Assembly (NCBI GenBank): GCA_944325345.1
Contig: CALUZV010000016.1
Span: forward strand, 1 to 64,000
Source: an uncultured Parabacteroides sp.
GTDB lineage: Bacteria; Bacteroidota; Bacteroidia; Bacteroidales; Tannerellaceae
Direction: 5' to 3'
Length of the DNA stretch: 64,000 nucleotides
Of the stretch, positions 1 through 9,815 are shown one piece after another. The translations under genes were made by a program, and so were the position numbers. Below the pieces are notes generated by a model. That model ran no database searches. It was not told the origin of the DNA and worked only from the letters and a program-made list of their open reading frames with translations. Numbering within the stretch: position 1 is the stretch's first letter; every line of letters starts with the position of its first letter.

Positions 1-120
1 GCTGGGGAACGATTCGCACTCCGCGAAAGCTTGCCCAGTTGCTGGGGAACGATTCGCACTCCGCGAAAGCTTGCCCAACAACTGGGGAGCAAATCGCGCT
101 CCCTGCGAAATTCAACTTTC
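1..120. repeat. 40-bp tandem repeat array upstream of bioA
   Basis: Two nearly identical 40-bp units (1-40 and 41-80) are followed by a degenerate third (81-120). Each unit is an imperfect palindrome with outer arms CTGGG/CCCAG and inner arms TTCGC/GCGAA. The array may extend left of the window. It sits directly upstream of bioA, so it could form hairpins in the bioA leader or mark the end of the preceding gene. Confidence 0.85.
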
Positions 121-143
121 CCATTGGATGAAAAAATTAATTT

Positions 144-1436
144 ATGATGACAACAACAGAATTATTAGATTTTGACCGCCGCCATTTATGGCATCCCTAT
201 ACATCGACGGTCTCTCCACTTCCCGTTTTTCCCGTAGCCGAAGCGCACGGCGTGCATATCACGTTGATGGACGGACGGGATCTTATCGACGGCATGTCTT
301 CGTGGTGGGCAGCTATCCATGGCTATAACCATCCGATTCTAAACGCTGCCGTTGAAAAGCAACTTCGCCGCATGTCGCACATCATGTTTGGCGGATTAAC
401 CCACGAGCCGGCGGTGGAATTAGGAGAAAAACTGCTTCGTATCTTGCCCCCGTCGATGAACCAAATCTTCTACGCCGACAGCGGTTCTGTCGCCGTCGAG
501 GTGGCAATGAAAATGGCTATCCAATATTGGCAGACTGAAGGAAAAACAAGTAAACACCATTTCGCCACTATCCGCAGCGGGTATCACGGCGACACCTGGC
601 ACGCCATGTCTGTTTGCGACCCGATCACCGGGATGCACGGCCTCTTTTCCGGCTCGCTGCCTGTCCAATATTTTCTTCCCCAGCCGCCAATCCGCTTCTA
701 TGATGAATGGGATGATTGCGCCATGCTTCCGCTCGAAAACCTTTTGGAAAATAGAGGAGATGAGCTTGCAGCCCTCATCTTGGAACCTGTCGTGCAAGGA
801 GCTGGCGGCATGTACTTCTACCATCCGCAATTCTTGGTCAAGGCGCGCGAATTATGCGACCGCTATCACGTGCTCCTCATCTTCGACGAGATAGCTACCG
901 GTTTCGGTCGCACCGGAAAATTATTCGCGTGGGAGTGGGCTAACATCGAGCCGGACATCATTTGCATAGGAAAGGCCTTGACCGGAGGCTATATGACCCT
1001 CTCGGCCGTAGCTACCACCAAATCCATTGCCGATCAAGTCTGCTCCGGAAAAGCCGGCTGCTTCATGCATGGCCCCACCTTTATGGGCAATCCGTTGGCC
1101 TGCGCTGTCGCTTCCGCCTCAGTCTCCCTCTTATTGGAAAGCAATTGGGAAGAAAAGGTGCATCAGATAGAAAGACAGCTGCGTACAGAACTTTCCCCTG
1201 CGGTAACTTTCCCAGTCGTCCGCGAGGTCCGGGTTCTTGGCACGATTGGCGTCATCGAGATGCGCGAGGCTGTCGATATAGAACGGATGCAAGCAGCTTT
1301 TGTCGCCGAGGGCATCTGGGTGCGCCCTTTCGGCCGGCTTGTGTATATCATGCCTCCGTATATAATCAATGAAGAAGAATTGCATGTCCTCTGCCGAGGA
1401 TTGCTCCACGTTATCGCGAAATGCTATGGACTATAA
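144..1436 (+). CDS. bioA: Adenosylmethionine-8-amino-7-oxononanoate aminotransferase
   Basis: PLP-dependent transaminase that moves the amino group of S-adenosylmethionine to 8-amino-7-oxononanoate (KAPA), giving 7,8-diaminopelargonate for biotin. The 430-residue length is normal. The N terminus ([10 protein letters not shown]) is typical of BioA, and the fold-type-I motifs [27 protein letters not shown] and the Schiff-base lysine in GKALTGGYM are all present. ATG codons at 144 and 147 are equally possible starts. It is the first gene of bioA-F-G-C-D, and its end overlaps bioF by 11 bp, implying translational coupling. Confidence 0.96.
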   Translation: MMTTTELLDFDRRHLWHPYTSTVSPLPVFPVAEAHGVHITLMDGRDLIDGMSSWWAAIHGYNHPILNAAVEKQLRRMSHIMFGGLTHEPAVELGEKLLRILPPSMNQIFYADSGSVAVEVAMKMAIQYWQTEGKTSKHHFATIRSGYHGDTWHAMSVCDPITGMHGLFSGSLPVQYFLPQPPIRFYDEWDDCAMLPLENLLENRGDELAALILEPVVQGAGGMYFYHPQFLVKARELCDRYHVLLIFDEIATGFGRTGKLFAWEWANIEPDIICIGKALTGGYMTLSAVATTKSIADQVCSGKAGCFMHGPTFMGNPLACAVASASVSLLLESNWEEKVHQIERQLRTELSPAVTFPVVREVRVLGTIGVIEMREAVDIERMQAAFVAEGIWVRPFGRLVYIMPPYIINEEELHVLCRGLLHVIAKCYGL

Positions 1437-2568
1437 AACTAAATTGAGCGCATTATCCGCATCCGGGAATCTCCGTCATATCTCTTCTGTCCGCCACGAC
1501 GGGCGTTGGATTTGGGATGGCACGCATCGGATGCTTAATCTTTCTTCCAATGATTACCTTGGATTAGCCTCCGAACCGGCTCTCGTTTCCGAATTCCTGG
1601 ATACCTGTCCCCAATCTTCCCGCATCTTTTCGTCATCGTCCTCGCGCCTCCTGACGGGAAACTTCGAGGCTACAGAAGAGCTGGAAGACCTCTTGGCGCG
1701 TGCGTATTGCCGTCCTGCCGCCTTGCTTTTCAACAGTGGCTATCACGCAAATACGGGAATCCTTCCCGCCTTGGCCGAAAAAGATTGCCTCATTTTGGCC
1801 GACAAGTTAGTTCATGCCAGCATTATCGATGGAATGAAGCTTTCACCTGCGCCTTTCCTCCGCTTCCGGCATCAAGATATGGAGCAGCTTGAGCGTATTG
1901 TTGCCAAGGAATCGCAGAAGTATCGCCTGGTTTTCATTGTCGTCGAAAGTATATACAGTATGGATGGCGATGTTACCGACTTGCGCCGCCTCTCGGCTCT
2001 CCGCAAGCGTTATAAAAATATTTGTCTCTATGTAGATGAGGCTCATGCCATTGGTGTCCGAGGTCCTTCCGGACTGGGGATTGCGGAGGAGCAGGGTGTC
2101 ATCTCCGATATCGACCTCTTGGTCGGGACTTTCGGGAAAGCTCTCTCCTCAATAGGCGCATATCTTGTTTGTTCCCAAGAAATCCGTGAGTATCTGGTGA
2201 ATATATCTCGTCCGCTCATTTTTAGTACCGCATTACCTCCCGTCCAACTTGCTTGGACGACTTTTCTCTTCCGCCGCCTTCCGCAATGGCAAGCGCGTCG
2301 GGAGCATCTCTCTCGGATTTCTTCGCAACTTGCTGATGCTCTGCGTGGCTTTGGGGGAGAACGCAGCGCGAGCCACATCGTCCCCTTTATCGTCGGCGAA
2401 AGTTCGGCGTGCCAACTTCGCGCCGAAATACTGCAACGCCACGGCTTCTATTGCCTTCCCGTGCGGCCTCCGACGGTTCCTCGCGGGACGTCGCGGATTC
2501 GTTTCTCCCTTACCGCTTCTGTGCAGGAATGCGAGGTCGAGGCGTTGATTGATGCCCTTCTGCGCTGA
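1426..2568 (+). CDS. bioF: 8-amino-7-oxononanoate synthase
   Basis: PLP enzyme that condenses pimeloyl-ACP (or -CoA) with L-alanine to KAPA, CoA/ACP and CO2. The ATG at 1426 ([10 protein letters not shown]) gives 380 residues, the family length; an in-frame ATG at 1369 would add 19 residues inside bioA and is unlikely. Visible motifs: SNDYLGLA near the start, [19 protein letters not shown] (PLP-binding Asp and His) and the PLP lysine in GTFGKALSS. Second gene of the biotin operon, followed after 47 bp by bioG. Confidence 0.95.
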   Translation: MDYKTKLSALSASGNLRHISSVRHDGRWIWDGTHRMLNLSSNDYLGLASEPALVSEFLDTCPQSSRIFSSSSSRLLTGNFEATEELEDLLARAYCRPAALLFNSGYHANTGILPALAEKDCLILADKLVHASIIDGMKLSPAPFLRFRHQDMEQLERIVAKESQKYRLVFIVVESIYSMDGDVTDLRRLSALRKRYKNICLYVDEAHAIGVRGPSGLGIAEEQGVISDIDLLVGTFGKALSSIGAYLVCSQEIREYLVNISRPLIFSTALPPVQLAWTTFLFRRLPQWQARREHLSRISSQLADALRGFGGERSASHIVPFIVGESSACQLRAEILQRHGFYCLPVRPPTVPRGTSRIRFSLTASVQECEVEALIDALLR

Positions 2569-2615
2569 ACTGTTAGGAGTTATCCTTGTTATATAAATAA
2601 AAACTCTCCATAAGC

Positions 2616-3263
2616 ATGAAAATAGAAAAGATAGAAAACAACAACAGCCGATGCCTGACATTTTTCTTCAGCGGTTGGGCAGCTTCTTCCATCCAGTTTC
2701 GGCATCTTCGCTCGGATTCGGCTGTTTGGATTGCATACGATTATAGAGATCTGCAACTGCCGCCGATTCCGGAAAACTATGCGGAAATCCATGTAGTAGC
2801 CTGGTCTCTTGGCGTCTGGGTCGCCTCTCAGGTGTTCCGGGATTCCCGGCTCGCGTCGGCGACAGCAATTAATGGAACGCCGTTTCCGAACCATGATCAA
2901 TGGGGAATTCCCCGTGTTGTCTTTCAGGGAACTCTGGAAAAACTGGACGAAAAAAACTTCGCCCGTTTCTGTCGCCGAATGTGCGGCAGCAAGACGTTGG
3001 GGCAGCAATTTGAGGTCCTCGAAGAAGGCAGGATTCCGGAGTTGAAGGACGAACTTACTTTTATTAATCGCGAGCTGATTTCGCGCCCCGCAAACGAATC
3101 CTTCCCCTGGTCGCGTGCCCTCATCTCGCGGAATGATCACATTTTCCCCTTCGAGAATTTGAGAAACTATTGGTGCCACGCCGCCGTCCCCGTCGAGGAG
3201 TTAGACGCGCCCCACCACCCGTTCCATCTTTGGTCATCATGGGAGGAACTATGGATGCGTTGA
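2616..3263 (+). CDS. bioG: Pimeloyl-ACP methyl ester esterase, BioG type (DUF452)
   Basis: Alpha/beta hydrolase that removes the methyl group from pimeloyl-ACP methyl ester, ending the BioC-primed detour through fatty acid synthesis. The 215-residue protein has an oxyanion-region GWAAS near residue 20, a nucleophile elbow VAWSLGVW, a probable catalytic Asp in SRNDHIFP and a C-terminal His in HHPFHLW. BioG replaces E. coli BioH in many Bacteroidota, and its position between bioF and bioC supports this role. Its 3' end overlaps bioC by 13 bp. Confidence 0.9.
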   Translation: MKIEKIENNNSRCLTFFFSGWAASSIQFRHLRSDSAVWIAYDYRDLQLPPIPENYAEIHVVAWSLGVWVASQVFRDSRLASATAINGTPFPNHDQWGIPRVVFQGTLEKLDEKNFARFCRRMCGSKTLGQQFEVLEEGRIPELKDELTFINRELISRPANESFPWSRALISRNDHIFPFENLRNYWCHAAVPVEELDAPHHPFHLWSSWEELWMR

Positions 3264-4039
3264 TGCTTCAACGGGCAAAATGTCGTTTCTCCCGTGCGAC
3301 AGATACTTACGATAAGGCAGCTCAAGCCCAGCAACAAATTTGTCTCCACGCCACCCGCCTGCTTTCGCCGCACTTGGTTTCTTACCGGGAGAAAAACGGA
3401 ATTTTTCAGTCGGCCTTGGAAATTGGTTGTGGCACAGGCGGATTTACGAAATACCTGCAGCGACTTTTGCCCGACGCCTGCTGGACAATCAACGACCTCT
3501 GCGAAGCCAACGCGCAATTGGCAGCCCAACGTTATGCCCCGCATCCGGTTTCTATCCAGGCGGGAGATGCTGAAAACGTTGATTGGCAAGGTCGTTACCA
3601 GCTCATCGCTTCCGCCTCTGTGGTTCAGTGGTTTCGCGAACCTCGTCTGTGGTTGGAGCGGATGGCTTCCCTGCAGGAACCGGGCGACTTGCTTTTCTTC
3701 ACGAGCTTTTTACAGGGCACGCTTTCAGAAATTTATGAGCTGACAGGCAAGGGCCTTTCCTTTCCGCCGGAATCGGATTGGCTCGCTTGGTCGGCTTCTT
3801 CTTACCGTCCGCTACATGTCAGCAGCGAGACTATCTACCTCTATTTCAATTCGCCGGTTGATGTCCTCCGGCATCTCAAACATACCGGCGTTACGGCGAC
3901 AGGAGGTGAGTTCTGGACTCGAAACCGCCTCGCTTCCTTCGTCGAAACATACCAGGAAAAATTTCAGACGACGGACGGAAAGGTCGTGCTTACCTTCGTT
4001 CCCGTCTATTTTCTTTTGGAAAGAATAAATCGTATATAA
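3251..4039 (+). CDS. bioC: Malonyl-ACP O-methyltransferase
   Basis: SAM-dependent methyltransferase that caps the free carboxyl of malonyl-ACP/CoA so fatty acid synthase can build the pimelate chain. ATG 3251 is chosen because GGAGG lies at 3242-3246; it gives 262 residues, close to the family norm of about 250. ATG 3239 and 3263 are alternatives. The SAM-binding glycine motif ALEIGCGTGGFT lies near residue 55. It starts inside the end of bioG and is followed 19 bp later by bioD. Confidence 0.92.
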   Translation: MDALMLQRAKCRFSRATDTYDKAAQAQQQICLHATRLLSPHLVSYREKNGIFQSALEIGCGTGGFTKYLQRLLPDACWTINDLCEANAQLAAQRYAPHPVSIQAGDAENVDWQGRYQLIASASVVQWFREPRLWLERMASLQEPGDLLFFTSFLQGTLSEIYELTGKGLSFPPESDWLAWSASSYRPLHVSSETIYLYFNSPVDVLRHLKHTGVTATGGEFWTRNRLASFVETYQEKFQTTDGKVVLTFVPVYFLLERINRI

Positions 4040-4058
4040 TATTTAATTTCAGAATTTT

Positions 4059-4748
4059 ATGAAGAAAAATGTTTGGTTCGTATCCGGTATCGATACGAAT
4101 GTCGGCAAGACGTATGCGACTGGCCTTCTTGCCCGCGCTTTTGCCGAGAAAAAGGTGAACGTAATTACCCAGAAAATGATTCAAACCGGCTGCAAGGATT
4201 CGTCCGAAGACATTGATATGCACCGCCGTTTGCAGAATTTGTCCCCCCTCGACGAGGATGCCGAGCACCTGACGTGCCCGTATATCTTCTCTTACCCTTG
4301 CTCGCCGCACCTCGCGGCCGAGTTGGACCACCAAACCATTGACCCCGCGAAGATTACATCTGCGACGCGCCAGCTTCTGGAGCACCACGACCTGATTCTT
4401 CTCGAAGGCGCCGGCGGTCTGATGGTTCCCCTGACGCACGATTTGTTGACGATTGATTACATCCGCGCGCAAAACTATCCGCTTCTGCTGATTACTTCGG
4501 GAAAATTGGGCAGTCTGAATCATACGCTCTTATCCCTCTACGCTTGCCAGCGCGAAGGCATCGAAGTGAAAGCGCTTGTTTACAACCATTTCCCACACAT
4601 CGACGACGTAATTGAGCAGGATTCCCTTTCCTACCTCCACCGTCATTTTCCGCACACCCCGATTATCGAGTTGGCCGAGCAGCAGGAAGAGGGAAACGGG
4701 TGCATCCTACCCGATATTTCCCCGCTGCTAAACGTGTTGGATGCATAA
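4059..4748 (+). CDS. bioD: Dethiobiotin synthetase
   Basis: ATP-dependent carboxylase that closes the ureido ring of dethiobiotin from 7,8-diaminopelargonate and CO2. The 229-residue protein has the P-loop GIDTNVGKTYATG at its start and the family motif EGAGGLMVP. It is the last gene of the biotin operon and converges on nnr with a 28-bp gap. The final enzyme, biotin synthase BioB, is not encoded in this window and may lie to the left or elsewhere. Confidence 0.95.
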   Translation: MKKNVWFVSGIDTNVGKTYATGLLARAFAEKKVNVITQKMIQTGCKDSSEDIDMHRRLQNLSPLDEDAEHLTCPYIFSYPCSPHLAAELDHQTIDPAKITSATRQLLEHHDLILLEGAGGLMVPLTHDLLTIDYIRAQNYPLLLITSGKLGSLNHTLLSLYACQREGIEVKALVYNHFPHIDDVIEQDSLSYLHRHFPHTPIIELAEQQEEGNGCILPDISPLLNVLDA

Positions 4749-4776
4749 AAAGTATTTCCTTCAGCAATTTGAAGGA

Positions 4777-6288
4777 TTACTTGATTCCCCTGAACGCCAT
4801 CCCGAGCATATCCACGATATCCCCGGCAATCATCGCCTCCTGACTGTGCGTCTTCGCCGCCCAATCTCCCGCTGTTGCATGCATGAAAACGCCTGCAACA
4901 GCGGCTGTTTCCGGTTCATAACCTTGGGCAAGAAGTCCGAGTATGATGCCTGTCAAGACATCGCCACTGCCCGCTGTCGCCATCCCAGGATTCCCACATA
5001 AATTGAAATAGACGTTACCTTCAGAGGTACAAACCGCTGTATAAGCATCTTTTAGCACCACGCAAACCTGATGTTCCTTGGCAAAGTCCTTCGCCTTCAT
5101 CAGACGTTCATAGCCCGAATGACTGTCGCCAGCCAGCCGGTCAAATTCGCGGGGGTGTGGCGTCAGCACGCTTCGGCGGGGAACTTTCTCCAGCAAATCC
5201 TTATTTGCCGCAATAATATTCAGAGCATCAGCGTCTAAGACAATAGGTCGAGAAACCCGCGAGAGGATATCGCCGAGTGCGACCGCCGTCTCCAGTCGCT
5301 GCCCAAGTCCCGGTCCGATGCCGACGCTCGTATAAGAAGCTAAATCTTTCACAGCAGTCAGAAAATCAGGATTTTCATCCACGTCCACCATAGCTTCGGG
5401 GAACGCCGTCTGCAAAACCATTTCGCCACAACGCGGTACATGGACGGTCAATAGTCCCGCCCCGCTGCGAAGACATGCACGGCCGCTCAGAATCGCCGCC
5501 CCCAGCTTGCCCCGGCTGCCGGCTATCATCAAGGCATGTCCATACGTCCCTTTGTGAGTGAACCTTGCGCGCGGAGGAAATACCATGTTCATATCTGCCT
5601 CTTCGACAATCCGGTAAGCCGCCGGAGTGTCGTCAATTATCTCCGGCAAGATATCGATGGAAAGCACGGTCCATTTGCCAACGAATCGGGCGTTTTCCGG
5701 GAAAAGAAAAGCCAATTTTGGAAAGTTGAAGGTATAAGTTTTATTGGCCTGAATGATTGTATCCGGCGTATTCTTGCGATTATCCTCGCCAAACAGCCCG
5801 GAAGGAACATCGATAGCCACCACTTCTGCCGGCGAACTGTTGATATACTTCACCAGCCCCGCAAAACCGCTCTCCAATGGCCGATTGAGGCCGGAGCCAA
5901 ACAACCCGTCAATCACCACATCGCGTTCAGTCAGTTCGGGTGCATTAAATTCTTCTATAACTTCTGTAAACTCAATCTGCTCAATATTCAATAGCCGCCG
6001 TTTGTGCTCTTCACATTCCGGCGTAAGCTGTCTTTTCGTATTAAATAAATAGATGACAACGCGATAAGACTTATCACTCAACATTCGCGCGATAGCCAAC
6101 GCGTCCGCTCCATTATTCCCCGGACCGGCAAATACAACGATGCGGCTTACTTGCTTATAATGCTTGGTAAATTCCTCAACAAATTTATATGCAGCTTCTT
6201 CCACCAAATCCGCGCCACTGATAGGCTTATGCTGTATGGTATATCGGTCGAGAACTTTGACCTGTTCGGTCGCAAATAATTTAATCAT
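4777..6288 (-). CDS. nnr: Bifunctional NAD(P)HX epimerase / ADP-dependent NAD(P)HX dehydratase
   Basis: Metabolite repair enzyme that restores hydrated NADH and NADPH. At 503 residues it matches the bacterial fusion. The N-terminal YjeF_N epimerase half (about 1-215) shows the substrate loop AGPGNNGADALAIARML. The C-terminal ribokinase-like YjeF_C dehydratase half (about 225-500) shows LTPHPREFDRL and the nucleotide-binding GNPGMATAGSGDVLTG. It has its own promoter (6326-6333, minus strand) and faces the biotin operon without an evident strong terminator between them. Confidence 0.95.
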   Translation of the reverse strand: MIKLFATEQVKVLDRYTIQHKPISGADLVEEAAYKFVEEFTKHYKQVSRIVVFAGPGNNGADALAIARMLSDKSYRVVIYLFNTKRQLTPECEEHKRRLLNIEQIEFTEVIEEFNAPELTERDVVIDGLFGSGLNRPLESGFAGLVKYINSSPAEVVAIDVPSGLFGEDNRKNTPDTIIQANKTYTFNFPKLAFLFPENARFVGKWTVLSIDILPEIIDDTPAAYRIVEEADMNMVFPPRARFTHKGTYGHALMIAGSRGKLGAAILSGRACLRSGAGLLTVHVPRCGEMVLQTAFPEAMVDVDENPDFLTAVKDLASYTSVGIGPGLGQRLETAVALGDILSRVSRPIVLDADALNIIAANKDLLEKVPRRSVLTPHPREFDRLAGDSHSGYERLMKAKDFAKEHQVCVVLKDAYTAVCTSEGNVYFNLCGNPGMATAGSGDVLTGIILGLLAQGYEPETAAVAGVFMHATAGDWAAKTHSQEAMIAGDIVDMLGMAFRGIK

Positions 6289-6325
6289 ATCGGTAATCCT
6301 CCTATATTGCTTGTAAACTAAGGGA

Positions 6326-6333
6326 CAAAGATA
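6326..6333 (-). promoter_or_regulatory. Bacteroidales -7 promoter element for nnr
   Basis: Read on the minus strand this is TATCTTTG, an exact match to the Bacteroidales TAnnTTTG element, 38 bp upstream of the nnr start codon. Confidence 0.7.
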
Positions 6334-6502
6334 GAAAATATTTAGAAAACTTCTTCATTTTCTTCTTTTTCTACACAATATTTTAGACACATTCGCGTTA
6401 TAGCATATAATTAAGGTAAGAAGAGCTATGCGGCCGCAATTTTTCCCTATACCTTTAATAATATAAGGCGAAGAAAAAATTTTTGATTTTTCTCAAAAAT
6501 AA

Positions 6503-6534
6503 TTTGGTGGTTCTAAAAAAACATAGTACTTTTA
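6503..6534 (+). promoter_or_regulatory. Promoter for the DUF6261 gene (TTTG-N20-TACTTTTA)
   Basis: TTTG at 6503-6506 and TACTTTTA at 6527-6534 are separated by 20 bp, the spacing of Bacteroidales sigma-ABfr promoters. The start codon at 6781 is about 240 bp downstream, so the transcript has an unusually long leader filled by a hairpin array. Confidence 0.65.
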
Positions 6535-6549
6535 CCGTCGAAAAAGAAA

Positions 6550-6755
6550 GAAACGAGTGATGCTTGTTTCGGCAGTTTTTGCGGAAGACGAAAACAGACG
6601 TTTTTTCTTCCTCCGGATTGCGAAAAAGTCGGAAACCTCGGTTTTCAGCCTTTGCGCAAACGGGAAAAATCGAAAACGGCCGTTTTTTTATTTTTTCCAT
6701 AGGAAAGAAGAAAGAATCGGACGTTTCTATTAACAGCGGAATTGCCAATCTCCAT
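6550..6755 (+). repeat. Diverged 40-42-bp palindromic tandem array in the DUF6261 leader
   Basis: Five units begin at about 6550, 6590, 6631, 6672 and 6714 (spacing 40, 41, 41, 42). Each opens with a small palindrome of the type GAAAAC...GTTTTC, for example AAAACGGCCGTTTT at 6673-6686, which is followed by a T-run. The array lies between the promoter at 6503-6534 and the start codon, so it would be transcribed as consecutive hairpins and could attenuate expression. The rest of 6289-6780 shows only the two promoters. Confidence 0.6.
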
Positions 6756-6780
6756 TGCTAATCTATTTAAATAAAATGAT

Positions 6781-7746
6781 ATGAAGAAAAAAATCTTAAC
6801 TTTGAGTTTGTCCCGTCTCGATAGCGGCGCTCATTTCAATTATTTAGAAGCAGTTTTAGCTCGTGTGAACAAGACTACGGAAGTGAAGACAGCCGTGGCC
6901 ACGGAACTTGCAACATTAAAAACTGCATTCGACACTGAAAACAAGTTTTTAAAAGTATCCAAGAAGAATGTGATGACGGATTCTATCTCGCGGCACGACA
7001 AACTTCGCGGAGGCTTTTATACAAGTTACAAACGCATTGTCAAGAGCTATCTCGTTTTCGAGACTGGCGAGTATTTTGAAGCTGCGAAACCACTGTGGCA
7101 GCATATTATCGATTACGGCATTAAGACAAAAATGCAACTCGATAAGGAAACCGGTTTGCTGAGTAATTTTAACGAGGATTTAGAGACGAAATATTCGGAG
7201 AATATTGAGAAACTACATCTTACAATATTTACCTCACGGCTGAAGGAAGAAAACGAGGCCGTCAAAAAACTGCTGAAGGAGCGCGACGACGAAGACTCCG
7301 CGCGCGTCTTGGGCGGTTTGAAAAAGGCTCGGAAAGACGCGGATTTGGCTTACCGCGAACTAATCGAGTCGATCAATGCCTATGCCCGTTTTAATACGTC
7401 CGACGAGTTGACGAAGCTCATCGCAGAGATGAACCGTCATATCCGCCGTATGAAACAGCGTATCATCGACAAGGCCACGACAAAAGGAACGAATAGCAAA
7501 CCTTCCAGCAAGCCTAACGATAAGCCTGTTACCGACAAACCGACAACCGGCGACGAGACCGAAACGTCCGACGAGGAGAAGCCCGATACGGGTAACGAAG
7601 ATGCTTTCCCCAGCGTGGATGATTCTGATAACGAATCCGGTGGCGATACGTCCGGCGGGGAAGATTCAGGGGGCGATGGCTCAGATGACGACCGTCCCGT
7701 CGTAGATGATTCGGACGACGAAGATGGGCTTCCGGTGGTGCAATAA
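6781..7746 (+). CDS. DUF6261 family protein with acidic low-complexity tail
   Basis: A 321-residue protein of a Bacteroidales-specific family with no known function. Residues about 1-230 look alpha-helical, with a family-like opening (LTLSLSRLDSGAHFNYL). Residues about 235-321 form a disordered tail, first Lys/Pro/Thr-rich (TNSKPSSKPNDKP), then very acidic with repeated SDD, SGGED and DDS runs. No signal peptide or membrane segment is seen, so it is probably cytoplasmic. It lies 49 bp ahead of three tandem unrecognised genes on the same strand, which suggests shared transcription. Confidence 0.8.
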   Translation: MKKKILTLSLSRLDSGAHFNYLEAVLARVNKTTEVKTAVATELATLKTAFDTENKFLKVSKKNVMTDSISRHDKLRGGFYTSYKRIVKSYLVFETGEYFEAAKPLWQHIIDYGIKTKMQLDKETGLLSNFNEDLETKYSENIEKLHLTIFTSRLKEENEAVKKLLKERDDEDSARVLGGLKKARKDADLAYRELIESINAYARFNTSDELTKLIAEMNRHIRRMKQRIIDKATTKGTNSKPSSKPNDKPVTDKPTTGDETETSDEEKPDTGNEDAFPSVDDSDNESGGDTSGGEDSGGDGSDDDRPVVDDSDDEDGLPVVQ

Positions 7747-7795
7747 CCACCGCAAGCGTTTTCGATTTGAACAATTTCAGCAGAAAGGAGAAAGT

Positions 7796-8806
7796 ATGTT
7801 CACGACAACAATGACTGATAGCGAAGTATTGAACGCGGCGTACACGGACTACAAGGAAATGCGTGTGCGTGTGCAGCTTGCGTTCGAGCAATTTCGCCGA
7901 AATCTATATCTCAAACGCGGGCAGACACGTTCAATTCACTCCGTAATCGAAACGAAGAAGTTCCGCACCAAGGCCCGGAATGAGTGGAATATTATATTCC
8001 TGATGAACTCGTTTAGTAACATAACGTCCAGGATATTTGCAACCTGCCTCGTTTATGTCGCATTGCCGAGAGCAAACGGTACGGACTATATCTTTATTAA
8101 TTTCAATTACGAGAAGTTTGCCATTGAGTGGGTTACAGCGCATTTCATTATGCGCTACAAGGAGAGATACTTAGACTACAAAAAGATAGATACGCAGGGA
8201 AAACTTCCAGTCGTTTACTACATGCTGCATAACCAAGATAGGACGCAGACCTATTATCATCCGGAAAACTGGACGGATGCAGACATGAAAGACCGACAGT
8301 TTCTTATTTCCAAGCAGGGGCTATCGGTGTTGAGAGTAACCAATAACGGGCAATTGCTCCAGTATGTTACTTTCCTGGATCAAGAGAATCTCTCTCGGTA
8401 TAAGTCCATTGTCTATGAAGAACAACAACTTTTCAAGTTGATTATAGAAATTAGTGCCCTGTACCGCGAGGAGATAAAGACGAACAATACGCTGTTGATG
8501 CTCAACCGACGCTCCGCCTACAAGAAATTGCGGGAAACGAAGAACGTCGATAAGCTAATAGAGGGATTTGTCCATCGCCTTCTGCCGGCGAAACCGGAAG
8601 AATGGCCGCGATTTATCGAAAACTTTCACCAAGTTTACGACTATCTGATTCAGATGAGCAACGAGCTGGAAGAAAATTGGGACAAAGTCTTGAAGGAAGT
8701 TCAGCCGAAAAGCCTCTACGACAGATCGGTGCGACTATCTCCCAAAGAGCTGTTCAATAATTATTGGGCAGAATTAAATGAACACGGCCTATTGCCAGAT
8801 TATTAA
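7796..8806 (+). CDS. Tandem paralogue 1 of an unrecognised family
   Basis: I do not recognise this family. ATG 7796 is chosen because AGAAAGGAG lies just upstream (7782-7790); the longer frame back to 7706 overlaps the DUF6261 gene. The 336-residue protein begins MFTTTM and has three blocks shared with the next two genes: a GTDYIF-type strand, a central HFIMRYKERYLDY block, and TFLDQENLSRYK in the second half. The N-terminal third is helical and rich in Arg, Lys and Glu. There is no signal peptide or membrane segment. The conserved His-x3-Arg-Tyr-Lys-Glu-Arg could be catalytic or nucleic-acid binding, which is inference only. Confidence 0.8.
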   Translation: MFTTTMTDSEVLNAAYTDYKEMRVRVQLAFEQFRRNLYLKRGQTRSIHSVIETKKFRTKARNEWNIIFLMNSFSNITSRIFATCLVYVALPRANGTDYIFINFNYEKFAIEWVTAHFIMRYKERYLDYKKIDTQGKLPVVYYMLHNQDRTQTYYHPENWTDADMKDRQFLISKQGLSVLRVTNNGQLLQYVTFLDQENLSRYKSIVYEEQQLFKLIIEISALYREEIKTNNTLLMLNRRSAYKKLRETKNVDKLIEGFVHRLLPAKPEEWPRFIENFHQVYDYLIQMSNELEENWDKVLKEVQPKSLYDRSVRLSPKELFNNYWAELNEHGLLPDY

Positions 8807-8826
8807 CCCTATCAAAGACTAAGATT

Positions 8827-9801
8827 ATGTTTACAACAACAATGAGCCTCGACGAGATGGTCGAAGAAGCCCGTCGAGACTATCGCGAAATATATTGGAG
8901 AGTAAAGATTGCCTACGATGAATTCTGCAAAAATTATCGGACTTATCGCGGCGAGAAGCGACGTATGATCCACTCGATGGTGGAAGAAAAGCAAGCGCGG
9001 ACAAAACAGCACAATACGTGGAAAGTGTATTTCCGCTATCTGCTTGAAAAATCCGGGAAGGCGTTCACGATTGGGATCATATACATTCCCATTTATCGGG
9101 AAAGCGGGACGGATTATCTGTACATCAGTGTCTCGCGAAAGGAATTCCAGTTGAATATCATGTCCGCCCACTTCATGCAACGCTACAAGGAGAGGTATTT
9201 GGAGTACAACCATATCGATATCTCCGGACCGAACTTGATAACCTACTACATCTCTCACAATGTAGATAGGATGCCGACGTATTATATCCCCAAGGGCTGG
9301 TCGGAAGATGATATGAAAGAGCGTTGTTTTACAATCTCTTCGCAAGGATTGTCATTGGTTAAGTTCGAACATGATTACGTTTTGCACATCACGTTCCTTG
9401 ATCAGGAAAACCTTAGCCGATATAAAGCCATGCGGTATGATGAGGAAAAACTCTGGAACCTGATAAAAGAACTGCAGGATGTCTGGGAAAAAAGGGAGCA
9501 AGGAGATGGAGAAGTCATACTTCTTGAAAAAGCCCTTTATCACAAAATACTTTCCAATCCGGACTCAAAGAAACTCTTCATGTCCTATGTCCGCCGGAGA
9601 AAAGTAGGTGAGACGCCGGAAGTACTGAAAGATTACATGAAGCGGGCACAGATAGCCTGGAAGGAGCTAGAAGATCGCGCTGCGCACTTTGAGAACGCAT
9701 GGGAACATGCAGAACGCGACTTGCGCCCGAAGACATTTTGGGATAAAGACGACATCAAGATTTTGCGCGGATCCATAGAACTGTTGAAACGATTAAAATG
9801 A
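8827..9801 (+). CDS. Tandem paralogue 2 of an unrecognised family
   Basis: 324 residues, same architecture as its neighbours on both sides. The opening MFTTTM matches copy 1. HFMQRYKERYLEY lies at about residues 115-127 and TFLDQENLSRYK at about 189-200, with GTDYLYI just before the first block and SSQGLSLV before the second. The C-terminal third is coiled-coil-like and the least conserved. The gap from copy 1 is 20 bp and to copy 3 is 14 bp, so the three are almost certainly co-transcribed. Function unknown. Confidence 0.8.
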   Translation: MFTTTMSLDEMVEEARRDYREIYWRVKIAYDEFCKNYRTYRGEKRRMIHSMVEEKQARTKQHNTWKVYFRYLLEKSGKAFTIGIIYIPIYRESGTDYLYISVSRKEFQLNIMSAHFMQRYKERYLEYNHIDISGPNLITYYISHNVDRMPTYYIPKGWSEDDMKERCFTISSQGLSLVKFEHDYVLHITFLDQENLSRYKAMRYDEEKLWNLIKELQDVWEKREQGDGEVILLEKALYHKILSNPDSKKLFMSYVRRRKVGETPEVLKDYMKRAQIAWKELEDRAAHFENAWEHAERDLRPKTFWDKDDIKILRGSIELLKRLK

Positions 9802-9815
9802 CGGAGGATTGAAGA

